The translations under genes were made by a program, and so were the position numbers. This document shows, in pieces, positions 1 to 6,411 of a stretch of DNA of 8,623 nt; within the stretch, counting starts at the first letter, position 1; every line of letters begins with the position of its first letter. Location: contig CAZIHO010000130.1 in NCBI GenBank assembly GCA_964538875.1, positions 1-8,623 on the forward strand. Reading direction: 5' to 3'. Source of the DNA: CAZIHO01 sp964538875. Its GTDB lineage: Bacteria; Pseudomonadota; Gammaproteobacteria; Chromatiales; Chromatiaceae. The notes under the pieces were generated by a model. The model ran no database searches. It saw nothing but the letters and a program-made list of their open reading frames with translations, and was not told the origin of the DNA.

Positions 1-1179
1 CCCAACCGGCGCTGGCGCGTACGGGACAACCTGCCGGGTACGCGCGCTTTTTGCCCGGTCCTGCGTAAAACGCCTGCTTTGCTGCAGGCCATGGCGTTGG
101 ATGTATCGGCGCTACTTCACGAACTGGCGGTCGAATTCGGCGAAGAAGTGCTGATGCGCTCAGCCGTATGGATGACACTTCGGGAGAGCAAGTCCAGTTT
201 TGCGATCGAAGGTGAGGCGAATCAATCCGATCGCATTCAGCGCTTTGCCGATGTACTGGCACGCCGCACCGGCCGGGGTTCCTGGCCGGTGGATCATGCC
301 TCTCTCGCCGAGTTGCAGTCCGAGATCCTGGGCCAGCGCACGACGCTGCCGCATTTTGGCATCCGCCAGTCACCCGTGTTCGTCGGCGAAGTGGTGCGCT
401 ATCAGGAGATCGTCCATTATGTAGCACCTCCAGCCGAAGACATCGCCGCCATGCTGGATGGCATGAAAACCTTCCTTGAGCGCACCCAGGGGCAGTCCCC
501 GGTCATGCGCAGCGCGGTGGCGGCCTTCGGCTTCGTCTATATCCACCCCTTGGCCGACGGCAACGGTCGTGTGCATCGCTTCCTGATCAACGACATCTTG
601 CGCCGTGACGGGTTCGTCAAGGACCCGATGATTCTGCCCGTTTCCTCTCTGATCACCCGCGACCCGGCCGAGCGACGAGGTTACGACCGGATCCTCGACG
701 ACATCTCTCAGCCGCTGATGCGGTCCCTGGCCGGGCTCTATGAATTCACCGCCACGCCTACAGTCTATCCGGATGGGATCAGCTCGAATTTCATCTTCAG
801 GGGCAACGACACCGCACGCCATGCATGGCGGATGCTGGATCTCACGGGCCACGTGAGCTACCTGGCGAACGTACTTCACCGCACGATTCGCGAGGACATG
901 CGCGAGGAGTCCAGATATCTGCGTAGTCACGCACTGGCCCGAGCCTCGATTAAGGAGATCATTGAGATGCCTGACATGCAGATCGACAGGGTGATCCGAT
1001 CCGCACAGACAAACCAAGGCAAGCTCTCCCATGTGCTGGCAAACGAAATCCCCGCGCTGCAGCAGGAAGGCATTTGGGATGCGGTCCGCCTGGTCATCGA
1101 GCAGGCATTTCAGGACGGGCCTCGTGGCAGTTCGGTCGACAAGTACGCGCCGGTAAGTTCGACATTCGGGATCGTCTGA
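1..1179 (+). CDS. Fic-domain protein (probable AMP-transferase), 5' end outside window
   Basis: Fic enzymes usually transfer AMP from ATP to a hydroxyl side chain of a target protein in the cytoplasm. The Fic motif HPLADGNGRVHR lies at residues 182-193 counted from base 1; it matches HxFx(D/E)GNGRxxR except for Leu in place of Phe, and it keeps the catalytic His182, Asn and both Arg. Near residues 66-71 SFAIEG fits the (S/T)xxxE(G/N) inhibitory helix, whose Glu blocks productive ATP binding, so this looks like a self-inhibited class with the inhibitory segment N-terminal to the Fic core. The reading frame is open from base 1. A TTG at 79 could serve as a start, but the upstream frame encodes RWRVRDNLPGTRAF, which resembles the N-terminus of long Fic proteins, so the gene most likely begins outside the window. 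The C-terminal part, about 190 residues beyond the Fic core, probably holds a helical or winged-helix region that I cannot assign. The target is unknown. Confidence 0.9.
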   Translation, partial: PNRRWRVRDNLPGTRAFCPVLRKTPALLQAMALDVSALLHELAVEFGEEVLMRSAVWMTLRESKSSFAIEGEANQSDRIQRFADVLARRTGRGSWPVDHASLAELQSEILGQRTTLPHFGIRQSPVFVGEVVRYQEIVHYVAPPAEDIAAMLDGMKTFLERTQGQSPVMRSAVAAFGFVYIHPLADGNGRVHRFLINDILRRDGFVKDPMILPVSSLITRDPAERRGYDRILDDISQPLMRSLAGLYEFTATPTVYPDGISSNFIFRGNDTARHAWRMLDLTGHVSYLANVLHRTIREDMREESRYLRSHALARASIKEIIEMPDMQIDRVIRSAQTNQGKLSHVLANEIPALQQEGIWDAVRLVIEQAFQDGPRGSSVDKYAPVSSTFGIV

Positions 1180-1212
1180 TCGCTGCCCTAGCCCATGCCA
1201 AAGGAGGCTGAA

Positions 1213-1357
1213 ATGATCGAAGTCGAACCAGGGTCTGCCAATGTTTACGACGATCTGGGTTTACCCGATGCAGCCGAGATGCACCACCCTGGCTGCCAAG
1301 ATCGGCGCGATCATCAAGCACCGTCATCTCACGCAGGTGCAGGCCTCGGTGAGGTAG
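1213..1357 (+). pseudogene. Remnant of a small XRE/HigA-like helix-turn-helix gene
   Basis: A strong Shine-Dalgarno (AAAGGAGG, 1200-1207) precedes ATG 1213, 33 bases after the Fic stop. The first frame reads MIEVEPGSANVYDDLGLPDA, typical of the N-terminus of short XRE/HTH_37 proteins that often act as HigA-like antitoxins. Homology then moves to the +1 frame from 1289, reading LAAKIGAIIKHRHLTQVQAS, the first HTH helices of that family, and stops at 1355-1357. Between the two parts (1282-1288) the segment usually found in this family is short by several bases, which explains the frameshift. The rest of the HTH and the C-terminus are missing and IS-like sequence begins at about 1360. The gene is therefore doubly broken and should not give a working repressor. 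Family assignment is from memory of the consensus and is moderately secure. Confidence 0.7.
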
Positions 1358-1359
1358 CC

Positions 1360-1660
1360 TGAGAAAAATGGACACTCTGCCTTGGTTCATAACCGAAAAA
1401 GGAGAGTCGTATGGATCGCAGACAGGATTACTCGCCGAAATTCCGGTAAGAGGCGATGAAGCTGGTGACTGAACAAGGATTATCGCCAGGGGAAGCAGCG
1501 CGCAGACTGGCGATCCCGAAGGGCGCTGGCCAATTGGGTTGTGGTTTCCAGGAGGAAGGGAACAGGCAGGGTGGCAGGCAGCCGCACGGTATCGGACCTG
1601 GAGCAGGAGAATCGCCATTTGCGCAAGGTGCCGGCGGATACGACGACGCAAGCACGTTGA
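1360..1660 (+). mobile_element. Truncated IS3-family insertion sequence, left end plus broken orfA
   Basis: TGAGAAAAATGGACACTCTG at 1360-1379 has the TG terminus and the look of a left inverted repeat of IS3-family elements, and is followed 30 bases later by an OrfA-like reading frame with its own ribosome-binding site (AAAGGAGA, about 1397-1404). Recognisable transposase sequence stops near 1636. No OrfB (DDE integrase) and no matching right inverted repeat occur in the window, so only a fragment of the element remains. The left boundary abuts the helix-turn-helix remnant, consistent with insertion into that gene; the exact boundary and right limit are approximate. Confidence 0.65.
1411..1660 (+). 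pseudogene. IS3-family transposase OrfA, nonsense-mutated, frameshifted and truncated
   Basis: ATG 1411 begins MDRRQDYSPKFR, the usual start of an IS3-type OrfA, but a TAA stop follows at 1447-1449. In the same frame the protein would continue EAMKLVTEQGLSPGEAARRL, the helix-turn-helix of OrfA that binds the element ends. Near 1525 the homologous frame changes: NWVV followed by the coiled-coil-like segment SDLEQENRHLRK is read in the next frame, ending at TGA 1658-1660. Expected sequence after LRK (further leucine-zipper residues and the OrfA/OrfB slippage region) is absent. One stop, one frameshift and a 3' truncation make this clearly non-functional. An open frame of 132 codons starting at 1456 spans this area but mixes the real frame with non-coding sequence after 1525. 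Confidence 0.75.
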
Positions 1661-1668
1661 TACCTGCA

Positions 1669-1696
1669 GAGAAGAAAAGCCACGTTTTTTCTTCTC
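1669..1696. repeat. Perfect 10-bp inverted repeat (hairpin 1)
   Basis: GAGAAGAAAA at 1669-1678 is exactly complementary to TTTTCTTCTC at 1687-1696, with an 8-base loop. The stem is A/T-rich with a purine-only arm. Read on the minus strand it is the last of three hairpins downstream of the glycan operon and would present a U-rich 3' arm, so it may assist termination. It may alternatively be a relic of mobile DNA, since it directly follows the IS fragment. Confidence 0.6.
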
Positions 1697-1701
1697 CGTG
1701 G

Positions 1702-1732
1702 GCTGAAAAATCCAAGGAAAGGATTTTTCAGC
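1702..1732 (-). terminator. Perfect 12-bp hairpin (hairpin 2), possible bidirectional terminator of the glycan operon
   Basis: GCTGAAAAATCC at 1702-1713 pairs exactly with GGATTTTTCAGC at 1721-1732 around a 7-base loop. On either strand the 5' arm carries five A and the 3' arm five T, the symmetric arrangement seen in bidirectional intrinsic terminators, although the T-run is inside the stem rather than after it. It lies 56 bases beyond the stop of the last operon gene, so termination of the leftward transcript is the natural reading. The structure is directly visible; the function is inferred. Confidence 0.55.
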
Positions 1733-1743
1733 GGTTCCCTAAC

Positions 1744-1768
1744 CCGTGCGGCCCCTGCGCACGGTTTT
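1744..1768 (+). terminator. GC-rich hairpin with T-tract (hairpin 3), rightward intrinsic terminator
   Basis: CCGTGCG at 1744-1750 pairs with CGCACGG at 1758-1764 around a 7-base loop and is followed by TTTT at 1765-1768 on the + strand. This is a conventional Rho-independent form for transcripts coming from the Fic/IS side, and would keep them from running antisense into the glycan operon, whose last stop codon is at 1788. On the minus strand no T-run follows the stem, so it would be weak in that direction. Confidence 0.55.
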
Positions 1769-1787
1769 CATTAGAGACGGTTAGCCG

Positions 1788-2726
1788 CTACTCCGGAGCC
1801 CTTGCATACACCACCAAATCCCGGCCCAGGCCCAGCTCCGCCAGGCGCCGGTAGAGTTCCCGGCGCAGATCATTGAGTCCGGCCTGGCGCAAATGGGTCT
1901 CGAAATTCATGCGCTTACGATGACAAGCCCGCCCTAGGGCCGGGTCCGTCAAATAGTCGTCGCCCATCAGCAGAAACAGGTCAATGGGAAAGCTGGCCTC
2001 GACCCGTTCGATCACGAAGTCGTGGCGCTCCAGCAGTCCGGTGAGGGAATCGGCGTTGAAATAATTCAGGTGATGACGGGGCACCAGCCACCAGGGATGG
2101 ACTCCGCAGGCGTCCCGCAGCGCCTGTTGGAAGGGGTTATAGTCATTGGGAACGATGATGCAGGCGACCCCGCCGGGCACCAGCAGACCCCGGATGTCCG
2201 CCACCAGTCGTGCCGGGTCCGGCACGTGTTCCAGCAAATGATCCGCCTGCACCACCTGGAACTGGCCCAACTCCGCCGCCAGCCGGGACGAGAAGAAATC
2301 GTTGATGACCGGCACCCCCAGGCTGCGGGCGAACTCGGCGGCCTGGCGGGAGGGTTCCACCGCCAACACGGTCCAGCCCCGTTCCGTCTGGATATGGCGC
2401 GGAAAGTAGCCGGCACCGCTGCCCACATCCAGCACCCGGTGGGGGCCGGGGCCCAATAACTGTTGAAAGCTGTCGCAGCGGTCCTGGTACACCAGGTCCC
2501 ACCAGGCTTGATCCTCCTGGCGTTGTTCCAGGTGCTTGGGATTTTCCTGGCTGAAATAGCGGTCCCGGTACAGACGCTCCAGTTCCGCCGGGTCCGGCAG
2601 GGGCAGAATATGGCGCAATCCGCAGGAGCGGCAGTCGATGACCTGATGGCCCTCGATGGAATCCACCAGGTCGCCCTGATGGGGGCCGTCCTGGACCTGG
2701 GTGGGAATGGGTTGTTGGCTGTTCAT
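1788..2726 (-). CDS. SAM-dependent class I methyltransferase (Methyltransf_23 type)
   Basis: This 312-residue protein should transfer a methyl group from S-adenosylmethionine to a small-molecule or sugar acceptor. Motif I is VLDVGSGAGYF at residues 98-108, the acidic residue after strand 2 is Glu124, the post-II region is ADHLLEHVPDP (161-171) and strand 5 begins at LLVPGGV (181-187). HHLNYF at 218-223 is the H-x-N-x-F type motif common in methyltransferases of sugar and glycan clusters. The N-terminus has only one CxxC (residues 32-35, CRSCGL) where many relatives have two pairs forming a zinc knuckle, so metal binding is doubtful. It is the last gene of the operon, starting 5 bases after the ATP-grasp stop with only a weak Shine-Dalgarno, which suggests translational coupling. 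Likely an O-methyltransferase acting on the glycan or its acyl group; the substrate cannot be read from the sequence. Confidence 0.88.
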   Translation of the reverse strand: MNSQQPIPTQVQDGPHQGDLVDSIEGHQVIDCRSCGLRHILPLPDPAELERLYRDRYFSQENPKHLEQRQEDQAWWDLVYQDRCDSFQQLLGPGPHRVLDVGSGAGYFPRHIQTERGWTVLAVEPSRQAAEFARSLGVPVINDFFSSRLAAELGQFQVVQADHLLEHVPDPARLVADIRGLLVPGGVACIIVPNDYNPFQQALRDACGVHPWWLVPRHHLNYFNADSLTGLLERHDFVIERVEASFPIDLFLLMGDDYLTDPALGRACHRKRMNFETHLRQAGLNDLRRELYRRLAELGLGRDLVVYARAPE

Positions 2727-2731
2727 GGTGC

Positions 2732-3937
2732 TCAGTCGATTTGAATGAGGGCCTTGGCCGCCGCCGCCCTGATTAGGGCCTGGTGGCGGTCGGCGCCCGA
2801 CGCGAAAATGGCGCCGAAGCGGGCGCCGGAGTGGGTCAGGGCCGGAATGGGGTCGCCGGGCTTGAGGCCCAAGAATACCCGCTCCACCCCTGGACTATTC
2901 TGGGCGGCGTCCAGCCCCTGAATCTGGCTTACCCGTTGCACCGCGCCAGGTACGTCCAGGCGGGTGATGAAGTCCACCACGAACCCAGGCTTGGGCTCCT
3001 GGCGGGCCAGGTCCGCCAACTCGAAGGGGCGGCCCAGGGCTTGCAGAATCGCCACTTCCACTAGGTCGATGCCGCTCACATAGCGGGCCACATCGGCCAT
3101 GAAGCCGCCGGGAATGCGGGCGGCGATTTCCACCAGCCAGGCCTGGGTGCCGTCCCACAGAATCTGGGGATAGGCGATGCCCTCGTCCATGCCGATGGCG
3201 CGCACCGCCACCGCCGCCAACTGTTCCACCTGGGCGCGGCCGCTGGGGTCCAGGTCTGGCGGCGCCACGTGGCGCAGGGCGATGCCGAAATGGGGCAGCG
3301 CGGCGGTCACCCGGTCGGACAGGGAAGTGACCTGGATCCGGCCCCGGTGTACCACCACCGTGACGTTGATTTCCCGGCCGGGGATGAAACCTTCCACAAT
3401 GGCCTGCCCATCCCGGGCGTGGGCCTGGGCCTTGGCTACCCAGGCCGCCAGTTGGTCCGCCTCGTACAGCAGGGCGGTGGCCTTCTGGCCGGAGCCATCG
3501 CTGGGCTTGACCACCAGGGGCAGGCCCTGGTCCGCCAGGAAGGCTTGGGCGTCGGCCAGCTTCACCACCGGCCGGAACGGCGGTTGAGCAACCCCGGCCT
3601 GGGCCAGCGCCGCGCGCATGGCGTTCTTGTTGGTGGCGAGGAAGGCGGTTTGCTCGCCGATGCCGGGCAGGCCAAGGCGGGTGGCGATAGCCGCCACCAC
3701 CGGCACCGAAGACTCCAGACACAGGGTCATGACGCCCTGGATCTGGTGTTGCCGGGCCACCGCCAGGTTGGCTGTCAGGTCGTCGGTGCTGACTTGCACG
3801 AACTGATCCGCCAGCGCCCGGCCCGGTGCCGCCGGGTCCCGGTCGGTGGCCAGGATGGTCAGCCCTAGGCGGCGGGCGATCTGGAAGGCCGGCAACTGCT
3901 CCCGGCCGGCGCCGATGATGAGCAGCTTAGGGCTCAT
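2732..3937 (-). CDS. ATP-grasp ligase (carboxylate-amine/thiol ligase superfamily)
   Basis: A 401-residue ATP-grasp enzyme; the family activates a carboxylate as an acyl phosphate and joins it to an amine, thiol or hydroxyl. The N-terminal pre-ATP-grasp fold starts with LLIIGAGREQ (5-14). The ATP-binding core has VVKPSDGSG (142-150) with Lys144, the hinge and adenine region EGFIPGREINV (182-192), and the magnesium site VEIAARIPGG (269-278). In the last motif Ala272 stands where many relatives have Asn (ExNxR), so one metal ligand is replaced or supplied elsewhere. The C-terminal 90 residues resemble the lid/tail domain of PurK/PurT-like ligases. GGAGG at 3948-3952 lies 10 bases before the ATG, and the start overlaps the stop of the ComA-ComB gene as ATGA (3934-3937), so the two products are made together. 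The obvious candidate carboxylate is therefore sulfolactate, with an amino sugar as acceptor; this is inference. Confidence 0.88.
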   Translation of the reverse strand: MSPKLLIIGAGREQLPAFQIARRLGLTILATDRDPAAPGRALADQFVQVSTDDLTANLAVARQHQIQGVMTLCLESSVPVVAAIATRLGLPGIGEQTAFLATNKNAMRAALAQAGVAQPPFRPVVKLADAQAFLADQGLPLVVKPSDGSGQKATALLYEADQLAAWVAKAQAHARDGQAIVEGFIPGREINVTVVVHRGRIQVTSLSDRVTAALPHFGIALRHVAPPDLDPSGRAQVEQLAAVAVRAIGMDEGIAYPQILWDGTQAWLVEIAARIPGGFMADVARYVSGIDLVEVAILQALGRPFELADLARQEPKPGFVVDFITRLDVPGAVQRVSQIQGLDAAQNSPGVERVFLGLKPGDPIPALTHSGARFGAIFASGADRHQALIRAAAAKALIQID

Positions 3938-5412
3938 GGGCTGCCATCCTCCAGTAAGCGGATGAATTCACCGTCAAAACTGGGCACGATGTCGTAGCGG
4001 TCCAGGGCAGAACAGAAAATCACGTCCTGGGCGTAGCCGTGGCCGGCGATGTTGACGCCGCTGTCGCTGGACAGGAAATCCCGCTCGATGTTTTCGCTGA
4101 AATAGGGTTCCAGCACGCCCCGGGTGATGGGTGCGCTCAGGCGCTTGAGAATTTCTGTGATGCCGATGCTGTCTTCCACCGCCGGCTTGTTGTTGCGTCC
4201 CGCCGCCAGCAGGGTTAGGCCCCGGCCCTGGCGGCGCGCCAGGCTCTCGGCGGCCTTGGCGACGGCGCTGCAATTGGTGATGGAGCCGATCAACACCGGG
4301 TTGTCAACCGACTTGCTGGCGCGAATACATTCGGTGCCGTTGGTGGAGGTGATGAGCAGGTCCTGGTCCCGCAAGTCCGCTTGCATCAACTCTAGGGGAC
4401 TGTTGCCGAAGGTGGCGTTGGGCAACTTGCGGCCGCCCCGTTCGCCGATGGACAGGCCGGCGTCCAATTCGTCGGCGCTCACCACCGGCCGTACCGTCCG
4501 GGCGCCCTGGGCCAACACTTGCAAAATGGTGGTGCTGACCCGCAGGGCGTCCACCATCACCACCACGTCATTGCGGCGGCGGGCGCGCAGGGCGCCATTG
4601 ACGCCCAGTTCCAGATAGACCACGGTGGCGTTGCGGCGATGGTCCCGGAAGGTGTCGCCGCGCAGCCCGTGGCGCAGGGTTTCCAGGCTGATGAGGCCGC
4701 CGGGCGCCACGTTGCCGATGTTCACCTCTTCGCCCAACTGGCGGATCAGCCAGACTTGCTGTTCTTTGCGGGGTGCTTCCCAGATGATGTCCTCCGGGTC
4801 CAGGTGCAGGAACAGGTCATAGGCCAGGTCCGATTTCACCGTGCCGTTGGCGGCGAAAATACCCACCGTACCTGACTCCCGGGCCTCCATGATGACCTTG
4901 AAGGCGCCCGCTTCCAGGTCCCGCTGCACCTCGGCGATGCGGTCCTCCGAGGACAGGGGCCGGTCCTCCTCGGGCAGCTTGCGTCCCACCTCGGATAGGG
5001 TGCGGAAGCCCAGATCCACGGAGCGCTTGATGAGATCCCGTTTGACCTGGGCGTCGATGCCGGTGTCGATGCCGTTGGACACCTCGATGGCGTTGAACCC
5101 GTAGCGGGCCGCTGCCTCGAAGAAGGCGGGTATCTCGCCCCGGTCGTGGGCCGCCTCCAACAGGGTGCCGCCGGGGCACACCAGACAATCCGCGTCCCGG
5201 TACAGGGCGATTTTTTCCCGGAGTAACTCCTCGGGGAAAAAGCAACTGGTTCCCCAGCCCAGCTTGACCAGGTCGATGTAGGGGCCGCCCACCGCCACCA
5301 GATCCTGGGCCTGGTTAAGTCCCAGACCGTCGTCGATGACCATGGTGATGCCCCTGGGCCGGGGTTTGGCGGTGCGGCGGGAGCCGTTCAGAAAGGGAAA
5401 GGCATTGGTCAT
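3934..5412 (-). CDS. comA-comB: Fused phosphosulfolactate synthase (ComA) and 2-phosphosulfolactate phosphatase (ComB)
   Basis: Two enzymes in one 492-residue chain. ComA (about residues 15-258) adds sulfite to phosphoenolpyruvate to give (2R)-phosphosulfolactate; ComB (about 262-478) hydrolyses it to sulfolactate. Both are cytoplasmic and known from coenzyme M synthesis and from bacteria that make sulfolactate. ComA features: GITMVIDDG (21-29), DLVKLGWGTS (47-56), GGTLLE (81-86), EVSNG (110-114), SEVGRK (140-145) retaining the Lys conserved in methanogen and Bacillus homologues, EARESG (176-181), WEAPRKEQQ (211-219) and SLETLRHGLRGDTF (242-255). ComB features: VDALRVSTT (287-295), GER (323-325), GNSPLE (336-341), STNGT (356-360), TNCSAVA (379-385) and an ED pair at 413-414. 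No stop or frameshift interrupts the junction near base 4635. Both ends overlap neighbours by ATGA, with the PseG-like gene before and the ATP-grasp gene after. Methanogens and Bacillus carry these as separate proteins. No ComC dehydrogenase is present, so sulfolactate is the expected product. Confidence 0.92.
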   Translation of the reverse strand: MTNAFPFLNGSRRTAKPRPRGITMVIDDGLGLNQAQDLVAVGGPYIDLVKLGWGTSCFFPEELLREKIALYRDADCLVCPGGTLLEAAHDRGEIPAFFEAAARYGFNAIEVSNGIDTGIDAQVKRDLIKRSVDLGFRTLSEVGRKLPEEDRPLSSEDRIAEVQRDLEAGAFKVIMEARESGTVGIFAANGTVKSDLAYDLFLHLDPEDIIWEAPRKEQQVWLIRQLGEEVNIGNVAPGGLISLETLRHGLRGDTFRDHRRNATVVYLELGVNGALRARRRNDVVVMVDALRVSTTILQVLAQGARTVRPVVSADELDAGLSIGERGGRKLPNATFGNSPLELMQADLRDQDLLITSTNGTECIRASKSVDNPVLIGSITNCSAVAKAAESLARRQGRGLTLLAAGRNNKPAVEDSIGITEILKRLSAPITRGVLEPYFSENIERDFLSSDSGVNIAGHGYAQDVIFCSALDRYDIVPSFDGEFIRLLEDGSP

Positions 5413-6404
5413 GGTGAACTGTCCAGTCCCGGCTGGGGGCCGAGGTAAGCGAGAAAAGCGGCGGCGACCCGCCGGGCCGCCGAGCCGTCCAGGGCGCGCC
5501 GCGCCGCGTTGGCCAGGCTGGCACGCCGGTGTTCGTCAATAAGCAGACCTTCCACCTGCTGCACCAGGGCAACAGCAAAATCCGGACCAGGATCCAGCAG
5601 TTGGAAAAAACCCTCGCCGTGCAGCCGGGCGGCGTGGCGGGCCTGTTGTTCCGATAGGGGCCACACCAGGGCGGGCACGCCCAGCCGGGCCGCTTCAAAC
5701 AGGCTGGTGCCGTAACCGCACAGCAGCAGGGACGAGTGGATCAGCCGATGCAGAAAACGGGTGCGGTCCAGCCCGTGGGCCCGGACTAGGTGCCGGCGGG
5801 GCAGGGATTCCGGCCGGGCCAGGAACACGTCCAGACGCCGTAAGCCAGGGCATCCCGCCAGCGCCGCCGCCAGGCCGGGGGTGGCGTCGGCGGCCAGTTG
5901 GGAGCCCCCCAGGGCCAGGGTGACGGCTCCTTCCTGGGGCCGGACCCGCGCCACCAGGGGCGCCAGGCCCGCCTCGTCCAGCAGCGCGGCGCCGGCGCCA
6001 GCCAGGACCTGGACCCCGGCCAGGGGCAGGGCGGTGGGGTTGGCCAGCAACTGCACGCCGTCCAGTTCGCCGTCCTGCACCGCCAGCGCCAGCAGAACCA
6101 GGCCCAGGTCCCGCAGGGCGTACACCTGCTCCCGGCGAATGCCGTGGAAATCCAGCACCGCGCCCCGCAGCCGCAGGCGCCGCGCCGCCTCGGCGAAGCC
6201 GGGCCCATCCCAGGCCGGGCACAACTTGACCTCGAAGCCGGCCGCCCGCGCCCGGTCCAGATAGGGGGAGGGGCCGGGCGCCAGGATCAGGCAGCGCAGC
6301 CCTGCTTGGGCCAACTCCCTGGCCAGGGGCAGGCAGCGGCCCCAGTGACCCAGGCCCGTCTCCTCGTCTAGGCGCAAGAATATTCCGATACGGGGCTTGC
6401 CCAT
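5409..6404 (-). CDS. pseG: PseG-like UDP-sugar hydrolase (GT-B fold)
   Basis: PseG removes UDP from UDP-2,4-diacetamido-2,4,6-trideoxy-L-altrose to supply the free sugar used by PseI. The 331-residue protein starts with GIFLRLDEETGLGHWGRCL (7-25); the GxGH motif gives His20, matching the catalytic His of Campylobacter PseG (GFGH). LDFHGI (84-89) corresponds to the DHYGI element, AVQDGE (108-113) to the acidic stretch after it, and LALGGSQ (163-169) to the start of the second Rossmann half. The nucleotide-binding region CGYGTSLFEAARLGVP (229-244) is followed by SEQQ (251-254) where PseG has NQ, so the active site is somewhat divergent. The ATG is 7 bases after the PseI stop and the gene ends in an ATGA overlap with the ComA-ComB fusion. 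Position next to PseI supports the pseudaminate role; a related SpsG-type hydrolase or a glycosyltransferase with another donor remains possible. Confidence 0.75.
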   Translation of the reverse strand: MGKPRIGIFLRLDEETGLGHWGRCLPLARELAQAGLRCLILAPGPSPYLDRARAAGFEVKLCPAWDGPGFAEAARRLRLRGAVLDFHGIRREQVYALRDLGLVLLALAVQDGELDGVQLLANPTALPLAGVQVLAGAGAALLDEAGLAPLVARVRPQEGAVTLALGGSQLAADATPGLAAALAGCPGLRRLDVFLARPESLPRRHLVRAHGLDRTRFLHRLIHSSLLLCGYGTSLFEAARLGVPALVWPLSEQQARHAARLHGEGFFQLLDPGPDFAVALVQQVEGLLIDEHRRASLANAARRALDGSAARRVAAAFLAYLGPQPGLDSSP

Positions 6405-6411
6405 GGCCGGA

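Noticed and set aside
370..1032. 220-codon minus-strand frame opposite the Fic gene
   Set aside because: Antisense to the Fic catalytic core, no recognisable motif.
1094..1651. 185-codon minus-strand frame across the Fic end and IS remnant
   Set aside because: It runs antisense through recognisable Fic, HTH and OrfA remnants and has no family resemblance.
1456..1854. 132-codon plus-strand frame after the OrfA stop
   Set aside because: Only its first part is genuine OrfA sequence; after about 1525 it leaves the homologous frame and runs through hairpins and into the methyltransferase end.
2895..3722. 275-codon minus-strand frame within the ATP-grasp gene
   Set aside because: Composition is dominated by Gly, Pro, Arg and His as expected of an out-of-frame reading of GC-rich coding DNA, and the ATP-grasp motifs lie in the other frame.
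3934..5412. Coenzyme M biosynthesis as the purpose of the ComA-ComB protein
   Set aside because: No ComC or later enzyme is visible and the neighbours are glycan genes and a ligase.
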